From contig CAMWMW010000056.1 in the NCBI GenBank assembly GCA_947175455.1, positions 1 to 8,245 of the forward strand: DNA of 8,245 bases, read 5' to 3'. Under the pieces are notes generated by a model. That model saw only the letters and a program-made list of their open reading frames with translations, did no database searches and was not told the DNA's origin. The position numbers and the translations under genes were made by a program. The DNA comes from an uncultured Porphyromonadaceae bacterium. Lineage in GTDB: Bacteria > Bacteroidota > Bacteroidia > Bacteroidales > Muribaculaceae. The stretch's first letter is position 1. Every line of letters begins with the position of its first letter. Positions 1 through 6,834 of this stretch are shown one piece after another.

Positions 1-1
1 C

Positions 2-592
2 TCCAAGGTCATCTACATCGTGATAGCAGCCGTGGCTGTTGTTGCAGCTTTGATTCTCAGCTACATTTTCTTCTTCCGCAATCCTAAGGTGAACAGAGCT
101 TTCGAAGCTTACAATCAGGTTGAGATATCCGCAGCGGGCAATGATTCCGTGGCAGCCGTGGAATATAAGAAAGTCGCCGACAAATATTCCGGCACGGACG
201 CCGGCAAGCTTGCATACCTCAGTGCGGCTGAATCTCTATACAATACCGGCAAATACAAAGAGGCTATCGCATGTCTTGACAATTTCTCCTCTTCGGAGTC
301 TGTGCTTGAGTCAAACGCAATGGTGCTCAAGGGTGACTGTTTTGTAAACATCAAAAAATATGACGATGCTCTCGGTTGCTATGCCAAGGCAATAAAGAAG
401 GCTGGAGTCAACGGACAGATTGTTCCGAGAGTCCTTCTTAAGGAAGCTAACATATACGATGAGCAGAAAAAATATGACAAGGCACTCGAATGCTATGAGA
501 CAATCTCGAAAGACTATCCGACATTCGAGCCCGGCAACGGCACTACAATCAAGGCATATATAGAGCGTGAGAAAGCGCGTCTCGGCAAATAA
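2..592 (+). CDS. Membrane-anchored tetratricopeptide repeat protein (YfgM-like), 5' end outside window
   Basis: The frame is open to the left edge (first visible residues SKVIYIV), so the true start probably lies upstream. A GTG at nt 20 is the first candidate start in view but falls inside the hydrophobic segment, so it is unlikely. Nucleotides 8-76 encode one strongly hydrophobic helix ending in FFF-R, a membrane anchor. The rest is soluble and helical, with about three TPR-like units at roughly nt 152-290, 311-410 and 428-535. Each has the A/Y...A...Y pattern, for example GKYKEAI, KKYDDALGCYAKA and KKYDKALECYETI. This layout of a short N-terminal anchor plus TPRs resembles the YfgM / TPR_21 family. 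In E. coli YfgM associates with the Sec translocon and periplasmic chaperones. Bacteroidales carry proteins of about 230 residues with this architecture. Function here is inferred from architecture only. It is followed by a terminator, so it is not cotranscribed with the helicase gene. Confidence 0.8.
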   Translation, partial: SKVIYIVIAAVAVVAALILSYIFFFRNPKVNRAFEAYNQVEISAAGNDSVAAVEYKKVADKYSGTDAGKLAYLSAAESLYNTGKYKEAIACLDNFSSSESVLESNAMVLKGDCFVNIKKYDDALGCYAKAIKKAGVNGQIVPRVLLKEANIYDEQKKYDKALECYETISKDYPTFEPGNGTTIKAYIEREKARLGK

Positions 593-642
593 GCCGTATG
601 TCGTATATAATGGGTTGAGTGTGTAAAAGGCAAATACATTTC

Positions 643-674
643 CATAAAATAATAAAACATTTGCTTATTTTATG
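643..674. repeat. AT-rich inverted repeat next to terminator
   Basis: A perfect 10-bp inverted repeat, CATAAAATAA (643-652) and TTATTTTATG (665-674), has a 12-nt spacer. It ends exactly where the GC-rich terminator stem begins at 675. A second short pair, GCAAAT (630-635) and ATTTGC (659-664), could compete with it. It may be a weak accessory hairpin of the terminator; no other role is visible. Confidence 0.4.
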
Positions 675-712
675 AAAAGGGGTTTCGGCTTTCGAGCCGG
701 AACCCTTTTCTT
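675..712 (+). terminator. Rho-independent terminator of the TPR gene
   Basis: The left arm is 675-690 (AAAAGGGGTTTCGGCT) and the right arm is 695-709 (AGCCGGAACCCTTTT). They pair with one bulged G and one G-T wobble around a TTCG tetraloop (691-694). The stem's A-tract and the T-rich 3' arm with tail (TTTTCTT) fit an intrinsic terminator. It sits 83 nt after the TPR stop and before the next promoter. Confidence 0.8.
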
Positions 713-718
713 CTCCGG

Positions 719-749
719 TTGGTATTGTCAGTAAAAATCCTTATCTTTG
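719..749 (+). promoter_or_regulatory. Bacteroidetes-type promoter for the helicase-nuclease gene
   Basis: A TTG -33 element lies at 719-721, followed by a 20-nt spacer and a TATCTTTG -7 element at 742-749. This matches the Bacteroidetes consensus TTTG-N19-21-TAnnTTTG. The predicted transcription start is about 754-756, leaving a leader of about 90 nt before the ATG at 845. Confidence 0.65.
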
Positions 750-844
750 TAATCATGAAGCTGTACATTTCAAAGTCGGATCTGTGATTTCTGTCGCGCG
801 ACCGGACATCAGAAGAATCTGTAACACAATATATTTATTGAATA

Positions 845-3800
845 ATGGCTGAATTTCTGGAACTGCACAGAGCCTCCGCCGGCTCGGGGAAGACTTATAC
901 GCTTGCCAAGAAATATCTGTGGTATTATCTGACAATACGTCAGGATAACGGAAGCAGAAGACTGCGCACCGTGCCTGAACTGTATGACTCGCTCAGCCAT
1001 ATACTCGCCATTACTTTCACCAACAAGGCGACAAACGAGATGCAACAGCGTATCGTGGAGAAACTTGATGCGCTGGCTTTCCCTCCATCCGGAAAATCAC
1101 CGGATTATATGGATGATTTCTGCAGGGAGCTGGGGGTGTCGCCGTCTGAACTCAGCAGGATATGCCGCAAGGCGTTATATGTTCTGCTCGAAAACTATTC
1201 GGAATTCCAGGTCTCAACCATCGACTCTTTCTTTCAGCTCGTGCTGCGCACTTTCGCTTATGAGACAGACCTCAACGATTCATACGCCATCGAACTTGAT
1301 TCCGAATATCTCGCTAAGGTCGGCATTGACGCGACGTTGAACGATATAGAGGAGAAGAAGGCATCCGAGAGTGTGATGCATTGGATAAACATATTGATGG
1401 ACCGTGGAAGGGAATCGGGTGAGAAATGGAATATTTTCCAGAAAAACGATGACGGCAAGTCGATATATTATCGCTTCATGAAGTCGGTCGGCAAACTTGA
1501 GAACGAAGACTTCAAGCAGATTCGCGATGAACTTGAGGACTATTTTGAACGTACTCCCGACCTCCCGGAAATATATGATGAGCTTGACGCCGTTTACCAC
1601 GCTCCGTTGCGTGCTCCCTTCAAGGCAATGAAAGATGCCGCGGCTCAACTGTTGTCGCTGATGGAGACCGCCGGTTCTGACGCCACCAAGGACAAATTCC
1701 GTGATCATGCCCGCAAGTCGCTGCGTTGCAAATGGAACCGCATGCCGAAAACAACCGATGTGTCTTTCGCCCCTCTGAAAGATTCCTCTTTCGAAGGCGC
1801 GGCATATATGAAAAGAAAAAAAGCGGAACCCGCATTGTATGAACGCGCCGAACCTCTTTACCGTGAAATGACGGCGGCGCGTGAAATGTGGCTTGCGGAA
1901 TTTTCATCACCTTCTTACAGACACTGGAATCTCTACAAAAAGAATTTCCCTTATCTCGGTCTTTTGTCGGTAACGCTCAGAAAAAGGAAAGAGTATCTTG
2001 AAGACAACAACAGTGTGGAACTTGCCGAGACCAATTCCCTGCTCAGCCGTATCATCGGGGAGGATGACGCGCCGTTTATCTACGAGCGACTCGGCACACG
2101 CCTCAATCATTTCCTTATCGACGAGTTTCAGGACACATCAAGGATGCAGTGGAACAATCTCCTGCCGTTGCTGTCCGAGAGCCAGAGCCGGGGCAACGGT
2201 AATCTGCTGATCGGCGATGCCAAGCAAAGTATCTACCGGTTCAGGAATGCCGATCCGTCATTGATTGCCGATAAGGTGGAAAGACAGTTTTCAAGAGTCA
2301 GGACATTGGGAGACGCCCCGGGTGAGAACACCAACTGGAGAAGCGATCCGGAAGTGGTGGAGTTCAACAACGGTTTTTTCTCGTTTCTCACAGCCCGGCT
2401 GTCGGATGAGTCGCAGGGAGAAGACACGTCGATAGACTATCGTTCGCTTTATGGCAACGTAAGGCAGCAGACGCGTCCCATGAAAGAGGGCGGGAAGAGC
2501 GGCTCTGCCGGATATGTCGAGATAAATATAGAGAAAGCCGATAAGAAGGAGGATGCCAAGGCTGCCGTTGTCGCCCGGATGTCGGCGCTTGTGCTGGAAC
2601 TTCTCGGAAGAGGATACAGGTTCGGAGACATTGCCTTTCTTGTGGATACCAATGCCGAAGGAGAGGCTTTGATAAATGAGTTTACGCGTTATAACTCCGA
2701 AGCCGGCGAAGAGGGTGTAAAGATAGAATTTATATCCGAGCAATCGCTGAAAGTGGCGTCATCCCCGTCGGTGAAGCTTATTCTCACCACGCTTGCCACC
2801 ATAGGTCGCGGCACAGCGCCGGAGGTGCGTGAGGGCGAGGATGCGGCACGCAAGGGTGTGGCGGACTGGAATGAGGTAAAATGCAATTTCCGGGTCTTCG
2901 CCCTGAGGCATCCCGAACTGTCCACTCCCGAACAGCTTGACCTGTTTCTGGCTTCCGGTTCCGATACGGATGCCATAGCCGGGATGCTCTCCGAAATGCA
3001 GGCTGTCACGCTTCCCGCACTTGTCGAGGGTATCGCCGCAACGTTTATTCCGCTGGAGATGCGACGGCGGGACGCTCCCTTTATAGCGGCATTTCAGGAT
3101 ATTGTGCTTGAATACTGCGAGTCTCGTCCTTCAGACATCGCTTCGTTCCTGCAATGGTGGGAGAGAAGAGGAATCAAAGCCTCGATCTCGTCGCCTGAGG
3201 GTATGGATGCCGTCAATGTCATGACCGTTCATAAATCGAAAGGATTGGAATTTCCATGTGTGGTGATACCGTTCGCCCAGTGCTCGTTTCTGACTGCTCC
3301 GAAAGGCAAGACGGAATGGCGGTGGGTGAGACCGGAGGCTGTGGAGCTGCCGGGTCGTGAATTGCCTCCGTATCTGCCGGTTGACACATCTTCCGATATG
3401 GAGGGCACCTCGCATGAGGGGGAATACAGGACTTATATAGATATGGTGACAATGGATTCGCTCAACAAGCTCTACGTAGGCTTTACCCGGGCGGTTCATG
3501 AGCTTTATGTGTTCTGCGCGGAAGGAAAGAAACCCGATGCATTGTCGACATCGGCATTGTTGCGGGATTTTATGGAAGCCGAAGCCGATGAGACACGGAT
3601 GACGTCCGGTGTTCCCTATCCGCATTCTCCTGTGAAGAGGAAGCAGGAGGAATGTCCTGCCGGAACCATCGGTGATTACACAGCCAGGGTGACACCTGAT
3701 TTTCTGAGATACAGGGAAGAGAATGTGCCTTCCGTAGTCGATGCCGAGGAATTCGAGGAAGAGGATTCCGACCCGAGGTCTGAAGGGAATATACTCCACT

Positions 3801-4222
3801 CTGTAATGGAACGGGTGTATACGGCAGAAGATATCCATGCCTCGGTGTCGCGGATAAGACGTCAGGGTCTTGTCTCGCCTGAAAAAGCGGATGAGATAGA
3901 GGCATTTCTGAAGTCGAGACTGTCGGCTCCGGAGGTTGCAGGATGGTTCGACGGTTCGGCGCGTGCCGTCAACGAACGCTCTATAATAGGCGGTCACTGC
4001 AGTCCGCGTCGTCCCGACAGGGTCATGCTCATGCCCGATGGCGGGGCTGTGGTGATAGATTATAAGTTCGGCAGTTCCGCATCGCATGGCAAATACAGGC
4101 GGCAGGTGCGCGACTATGTGTTCCGTCTCAAGAGCACCCGCAGATTCAGCTATGTCAAAGGGTATATCTGGTATGTGGCTGAAGGCAAGGTAGTGGATTG
4201 TGATTCGGAAGAGAAACCATAA
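845..4222 (+). CDS. UvrD/RecB-family ATP-dependent helicase-nuclease (AddA-like)
   Basis: This is an SF1 helicase fused to a RecB-type nuclease, expected to process double-strand breaks for homologous recombination in the cytoplasm. Visible helicase motifs are: Walker A ASAGSGKT (10-17); motif Ia TFTNKA (57-62); motif II DEFQD (426-430); motif III GDAKQSIYRFR (457-467); motif IV NWRS (497-500); motif V TVHKSKGLEF (794-803); motif VI LYVGFTRA (876-883). The C-terminal nuclease keeps H985 (GNILH), D1058 (RPDR), D1072 and K1074 (IDYK), and the Q1087/Y1091 motif, so both activities look intact. At 1125 residues it is a full-length family member. The ATG at 845 places Walker A at residue 10, as usual in this family. 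The upstream sequence is AT-rich with no Shine-Dalgarno. The AddB-like partner often found with AddA is not adjacent. The sequence does not settle whether it is AddA or RecB, so no symbol is given. Confidence 0.93.
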   Translation: MAEFLELHRASAGSGKTYTLAKKYLWYYLTIRQDNGSRRLRTVPELYDSLSHILAITFTNKATNEMQQRIVEKLDALAFPPSGKSPDYMDDFCRELGVSPSELSRICRKALYVLLENYSEFQVSTIDSFFQLVLRTFAYETDLNDSYAIELDSEYLAKVGIDATLNDIEEKKASESVMHWINILMDRGRESGEKWNIFQKNDDGKSIYYRFMKSVGKLENEDFKQIRDELEDYFERTPDLPEIYDELDAVYHAPLRAPFKAMKDAAAQLLSLMETAGSDATKDKFRDHARKSLRCKWNRMPKTTDVSFAPLKDSSFEGAAYMKRKKAEPALYERAEPLYREMTAAREMWLAEFSSPSYRHWNLYKKNFPYLGLLSVTLRKRKEYLEDNNSVELAETNSLLSRIIGEDDAPFIYERLGTRLNHFLIDEFQDTSRMQWNNLLPLLSESQSRGNGNLLIGDAKQSIYRFRNADPSLIADKVERQFSRVRTLGDAPGENTNWRSDPEVVEFNNGFFSFLTARLSDESQGEDTSIDYRSLYGNVRQQTRPMKEGGKSGSAGYVEINIEKADKKEDAKAAVVARMSALVLELLGRGYRFGDIAFLVDTNAEGEALINEFTRYNSEAGEEGVKIEFISEQSLKVASSPSVKLILTTLATIGRGTAPEVREGEDAARKGVADWNEVKCNFRVFALRHPELSTPEQLDLFLASGSDTDAIAGMLSEMQAVTLPALVEGIAATFIPLEMRRRDAPFIAAFQDIVLEYCESRPSDIASFLQWWERRGIKASISSPEGMDAVNVMTVHKSKGLEFPCVVIPFAQCSFLTAPKGKTEWRWVRPEAVELPGRELPPYLPVDTSSDMEGTSHEGEYRTYIDMVTMDSLNKLYVGFTRAVHELYVFCAEGKKPDALSTSALLRDFMEAEADETRMTSGVPYPHSPVKRKQEECPAGTIGDYTARVTPDFLRYREENVPSVVDAEEFEEEDSDPRSEGNILHSVMERVYTAEDIHASVSRIRRQGLVSPEKADEIEAFLKSRLSAPEVAGWFDGSARAVNERSIIGGHCSPRRPDRVMLMPDGGAVVIDYKFGSSASHGKYRRQVRDYVFRLKSTRRFSYVKGYIWYVAEGKVVDCDSEEKP

Positions 4223-4261
4223 AATAAGAGAAAGGGGGAACGGGAGAAAGGGGATGAATAA

Positions 4262-4293
4262 TTTGCATATGACTGATTAAAGCAGTAAATTTG
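4262..4293 (+). promoter_or_regulatory. Near-consensus Bacteroidetes promoter for gldE
   Basis: TTTG at 4262-4265, a 20-nt spacer, and TAAATTTG at 4286-4293 match TTTG-N20-TAnnTTTG at every defined base. The predicted start near 4299 leaves only about 22 nt before the TTG proposed for gldE, so the leader is very short. It also shows that gldE need not depend on readthrough from the helicase gene, after which no hairpin terminator is seen. Confidence 0.75.
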
Positions 4294-4321
4294 CAATGTA
4301 TTAACCAACACTTTGATAAAA

Positions 4322-5704
4322 TTGGATTCAGATCCTTTACCGGGCTCGCCGGCGGCGAGCCTTATGATATTACTTTCGCAAGCCGGAATGCCGGCAATAA
4401 GTTTCCATGCTCCCGAAAGCTGGTCTGCATGGATAATGTTGATAATCATAGCCTTCTGTTGTCTGATGGTGTCTGCTTTCGTCTCCGGAAGCGAGATTGC
4501 CTATTTCGGACTCACGCCTCAGGAGATTGAAGAGCTCGAAGATTCCACGCAGCCCAGAGACCGCAAGGCGTTCTCATTCATCAAAGACAGCGAGCGTCTG
4601 CTGGCAACCATCCTTATCTCCAACAATCTGGTGAATATCACCATGGTAGTGCTCCTGACATTCGCCATTTCGCAGACAGTGGTCTTCAACAGTTCACTGC
4701 TCAACTTCCTGCTCCAGACAGTGTTCATGACATTTCTGCTATTGCTCTTCGGCGAGATTTTTCCGAAGCTCGTGGCTCGCGGACGCACATTGTGGTGGGT
4801 GAGGGCGGCAGCGCCGGGCATAGGTCTGCTTTATACCGTGCTCGGTCCGCTGGCTAAGGTCATGGCGCGGTCAACAAGCATTGTGGGGAAGATAGTCACC
4901 AAAAAGCAGCAGAACATATCTACCGATGAACTTGAGAAGGCTCTTGAGATTTCCGATGTCTCCGACGGCAAGGAGAAGGAGATGCTTGAAGGTATCCTTT
5001 CGTTCGGAGAGATAGAAGCTCATGAGATCATGATTTCCCGTGTGGACGTGACGGCAATTGAATATCATGATTCTTGGGAAGAGGCGATGAAGGTCATACT
5101 TGATTCTGGATATTCCCGTATTCCGGTTTACGACACCTCCCAGGATTCAATCATCGGTATCCTTTACAGTAAAGACCTGTTGCCGTATATAGACAGCAAA
5201 GATCCAGGATTCCGCTGGCAGAGTCTTCTGAGAGAACCGTATTTTGTTCCTGAGTCAAGGATGATTGATGATCTTCTCGAGGATTTTCGCAGAAGGAAGA
5301 TACACATCGCCATAGTTGTGGATGAATACGGCGGCACTCAGGGAATTGTCACCCTTGAGGATATAATCGAACAGATTGTGGGTGAGATTGACGACGAGTA
5401 TGACGATGTCACCTCCATGTATAAGAAGATAGGACCCGATTCATATATTTTCGATGCCAAGATTCCACTCGCTGATTTCTGCCGCGTGACTGATATTGCG
5501 GAGGAATCGCTTGGAGATGTAGGCGATGCGGAGACTCTTGCGGGTCTATTGCTGGAGATCAAGGGAGACTTCCCGACCACCAAGGAGACTCTGGTGCTGG
5601 GCGAGATGCATTTCCATGTCATGAAAATGGAGAGACACCGCATTGTAAAGGTCAGTCTGCGCATTGTGAGATCCGGGGATGCCGGGGAGATGAAAAACAA
5701 CTGA
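4322..5704 (+). CDS. gldE: GldE-type CNNM/CBS/CorC membrane protein
   Basis: This is an integral membrane protein of the CNNM/CorC (hemolysin-C-like) superfamily. GldE is associated with gliding in Flavobacterium but is also kept by non-gliding Bacteroidetes; transport of divalent cations is suggested for the superfamily. Numbered from the TTG at 4322 (460 residues): membrane segments at about 36-57, 98-120 and 126-146, plus 162-180, within a CNNM domain that carries VSGSEIAYF (54-62) and GEIFPK (144-149); a CBS pair at about 235-355 with YSRIPVY (264-270) and VVDEYGGTQGIVTLEDI (332-348); and a CorC/HlyC C-terminal domain at about 370-450. Start choice: there is no in-frame ATG before 4364 and a stop at 4286. 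TTG at 4313 or 4322 is possible. I prefer 4322 because it gives MDSDP, which I recall as a common start of Bacteroides GldE, and it leaves more leader. The phosphopantetheinyl transferase gene follows 10 nt later. Confidence 0.88.
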   Translation: MDSDPLPGSPAASLMILLSQAGMPAISFHAPESWSAWIMLIIIAFCCLMVSAFVSGSEIAYFGLTPQEIEELEDSTQPRDRKAFSFIKDSERLLATILISNNLVNITMVVLLTFAISQTVVFNSSLLNFLLQTVFMTFLLLLFGEIFPKLVARGRTLWWVRAAAPGIGLLYTVLGPLAKVMARSTSIVGKIVTKKQQNISTDELEKALEISDVSDGKEKEMLEGILSFGEIEAHEIMISRVDVTAIEYHDSWEEAMKVILDSGYSRIPVYDTSQDSIIGILYSKDLLPYIDSKDPGFRWQSLLREPYFVPESRMIDDLLEDFRRRKIHIAIVVDEYGGTQGIVTLEDIIEQIVGEIDDEYDDVTSMYKKIGPDSYIFDAKIPLADFCRVTDIAEESLGDVGDAETLAGLLLEIKGDFPTTKETLVLGEMHFHVMKMERHRIVKVSLRIVRSGDAGEMKNN

Positions 5705-5714
5705 ACGTATTCAT

Positions 5715-6404
5715 ATGGAAACTGAATTTATATACTGGCGTCATCACACTCTTCCCGGCATCAAGGTCGAGGAGGTCTGTGGCGGAGAGAACCGCCCCGT
5801 GTCGCTCTGGAAGGAGATGGCATATCAGGTCTATTCTGAGAACGGGCGCGAAGGGTATCGCGAGATAGGACATTTTCGCAACGGCGCGCCTTTCCTGATC
5901 GGAGAGAACGGAAGAATCTCGATCACGCATACCGGGCGTTTTCTTGCCGTCGCCACTTTGCCGCCGACTCCGGAAGTTGATTTGTCCGAGTTTTCGGAAA
6001 GGGCGGCTTTGGGTATAGATGCGGAGCGTGCAGACAGGGAGCAGGTTCTGAAGGTGAGGGAGAAATTCCTCTCGCCAGCCGAACTTGAAATGATTCCGGC
6101 ATCGGATTTGCTTGCCAATGTGATGGCGTGGACGGCAAAGGAGGCACTCTATAAGGCGGCGATGCACGAAGGCGTGGATTTTGCGAAGGATATTGCGATT
6201 CACTCTCTTCCGAAACTCGGTCCCGCCGTACCGGTCTATGATAAATCCGTGTTCGATCCGATTCGCACCGGTGAAGCGGGTTGTGTGTGTAGGCGGCAAG
6301 GAGTTTCATTTCGTGTTGTACTCTTACGAATCGGAAGGAAACATCGTCACACTTGCGTATTCCCCGCGTTGCGCGAAGTTCGGTTCTTAAGAGCGGGACT
6401 CTGA
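5715..6404 (+). CDS. 4'-phosphopantetheinyl transferase (Sfp type), apparent frameshift near 3' end
   Basis: The enzyme moves 4'-phosphopantetheine from CoA to a serine of acyl- or peptidyl-carrier proteins. Superfamily motifs are present in the first frame: ISITHTG (68-74, the usual SHs region), GIDAE (100-104, Mg-binding D102 and E104), and WTAKEALYK (139-147, the W-x-x-KEA signature with K142 and E143). After residue 188 (GEA) the frame reads a Cys/Arg-rich tail (CVCRRQ...) ending at 6404 that does not look like the family. The +1-shifted frame from 6280 reads VVCVGGKEFHFVLYSYESEG and then a TLAYSP-type ending, stopping at 6390. That fits the expected C-terminal beta strands and gives a 224-residue protein. 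The simplest explanation is one extra G in GGG (6278-6280); loss of one TG unit in the adjacent TG run would have the same effect. The catalytic motifs precede the lesion. It may be a pseudogene, a sequencing error or, less likely, a frameshifted product. It is probably cotranscribed with gldE. Confidence 0.85.
   Translation: METEFIYWRHHTLPGIKVEEVCGGENRPVSLWKEMAYQVYSENGREGYREIGHFRNGAPFLIGENGRISITHTGRFLAVATLPPTPEVDLSEFSERAALGIDAERADREQVLKVREKFLSPAELEMIPASDLLANVMAWTAKEALYKAAMHEGVDFAKDIAIHSLPKLGPAVPVYDKSVFDPIRTGEAGCVCRRQGVSFRVVLLRIGRKHRHTCVFPALREVRFLRAGL
6280..6390 (+). other. Displaced C-terminal coding segment of the phosphopantetheinyl transferase
   Basis: This +1-frame segment encodes 36 residues beginning VVCVGGKEFHFV and containing YSYESEG and LAYSP, then a TAA. 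It continues directly from GEA (ending at nt 6278) if one G is skipped. It is not an independent gene; it is listed to mark where the intact reading frame would run. Confidence 0.65.
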
Positions 6405-6448
6405 AATCTGAATTCAGGGATTCGGGACTGAGCTTACATAAGGCATGA

Positions 6449-6475
6449 AATCCCGCGAACGCCGTTCGCGGGATT
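6449..6475. terminator. Perfect 12-bp hairpin between converging genes (possible bidirectional terminator)
   Basis: AATCCCGCGAAC (6449-6460) pairs perfectly with GTTCGCGGGATT (6464-6475) around a 3-nt GCC loop. It lies 44 nt after the transferase stop at 6404 and 23 nt beyond the end of the small minus-strand ORF. No T-tract follows on either strand, so efficient intrinsic termination is uncertain, but the position between convergent frames suits a shared terminator or 3'-end stabiliser. Confidence 0.55.
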
Positions 6476-6498
6476 CCGGATGTGAAGTTAGCGGTCTT

Positions 6499-6606
6499 TC
6501 AGGCAAGGATGCTCCTGAGCTGAAGCATAAGAATGATGAATCCGGCGGCATAGATGGCGAAGATTCCGGCATTGTGATAACGAGATGTAGTCAGGTTTCT
6601 TTTCAT
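6499..6606 (-). CDS. Putative 35-residue single-span membrane peptide
   Basis: I do not recognise this gene. The minus strand reads ATG at 6606-6604 to TGA at 6501-6499, 35 codons. The N-terminus is polar and basic (MKRNLTTSRYHN), followed by an uninterrupted hydrophobic stretch at about 13-29 (AGIFAIYAAGFIILMLQ) and a short LRSILA tail. This is a typical small inner-membrane peptide with a positive-inside N-terminus. It lies alone in a 570-nt gap, runs convergent to the transferase gene, and ends shortly before a perfect hairpin. A weak -7-like TTACTTTG lies on the same strand at 6647-6640, 34 nt before the ATG, without a good -33 element. Its function is unknown, and it could be a chance ORF of this length. 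Homologues with conserved residues would be needed to confirm it. Confidence 0.5.
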   Translation of the reverse strand: MKRNLTTSRYHNAGIFAIYAAGFIILMLQLRSILA

Positions 6607-6639
6607 GATGTCTTATGATTTTGAGTTATTTTGATATTG

Positions 6640-6647
6640 CAAAGTAA
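6640..6647 (-). promoter_or_regulatory. Weak -7-like element upstream of the 35-residue ORF
   Basis: The minus strand reads TTACTTTGC, one mismatch from TAnnTTTG, 34 nt upstream of the small ORF's ATG. No TTG or TTTG lies 19-21 nt upstream, so support is limited. Confidence 0.3.
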
Positions 6648-6681
6648 ATGCCGGGTGGTGCATGGATGTGGCAGTCGTGTG

Positions 6682-6695
6682 TTAACAAAGGTTAA
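6682..6695. promoter_or_regulatory. Operator-like dyad TTAAC-AAAG-GTTAA
   Basis: A perfect 5-bp inverted repeat with a 4-nt spacer lies in the AT-rich gap between the leftward 35-codon ORF and the rightward HTH gene. Its form resembles binding sites of dimeric regulators. It is short enough to occur by chance, and no second copy was noticed in the window. Confidence 0.25.
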
Positions 6696-6826
6696 TATGT
6701 AAATATCGGCTTTCTGTACTTTGCGGATGGTGAAATATATAACCTTGTTTGTGCAATATATGGTATAAATTAAGGCGAACATATAAATTTAGCTGAAAAC
6801 ATTAGTGTTGATTATTTAAAAATGCT

Positions 6827-6834
6827 TATATTTG
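6827..6834 (+). promoter_or_regulatory. Putative -7 element for the HTH gene
   Basis: TATATTTG matches TAnnTTTG exactly. The upstream element is poor: TTG at 6808-6810 is only 16 nt away, while TTAG at 6802-6805 has good spacing (21 nt) but a mismatch. Use of this site would give a leader of about 135 nt before 6976. Confidence 0.45.

Noticed and set aside
3131..4087. Long minus-strand open frame of 318 codons opposite the helicase-nuclease gene
   Set aside because: It lies wholly antisense to the conserved helicase/nuclease region, has Arg/His/Cys-rich low-plausibility composition and no recognisable motif; it is a shadow of the real gene.
4291..4530. Plus-strand frame of 79 codons beginning at the ATG-containing leader of gldE
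   Set aside because: It overlaps the first part of gldE in another frame and has no plausible protein features; the gldE frame continues into conserved CNNM and CBS domains.
6282..6290. TG dinucleotide run as a phase-variable switch in the transferase
   Set aside because: Only about four units are present, short for slipped-strand phase variation; it is kept only as one possible lesion site within the frameshift finding.
5652..6299. Minus-strand open frame of 215 codons opposite the phosphopantetheinyl transferase
   Set aside because: It is antisense to a gene with clear catalytic motifs, basic and His-rich, with no domain pattern; it is a shadow frame.
6727..6768. 13-codon frame MVKYITLFVQYMV in the AT-rich gap
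   Set aside because: It is too short, has no convincing promoter or hairpin, and hydrophobic residues are expected by chance in AT-rich DNA.
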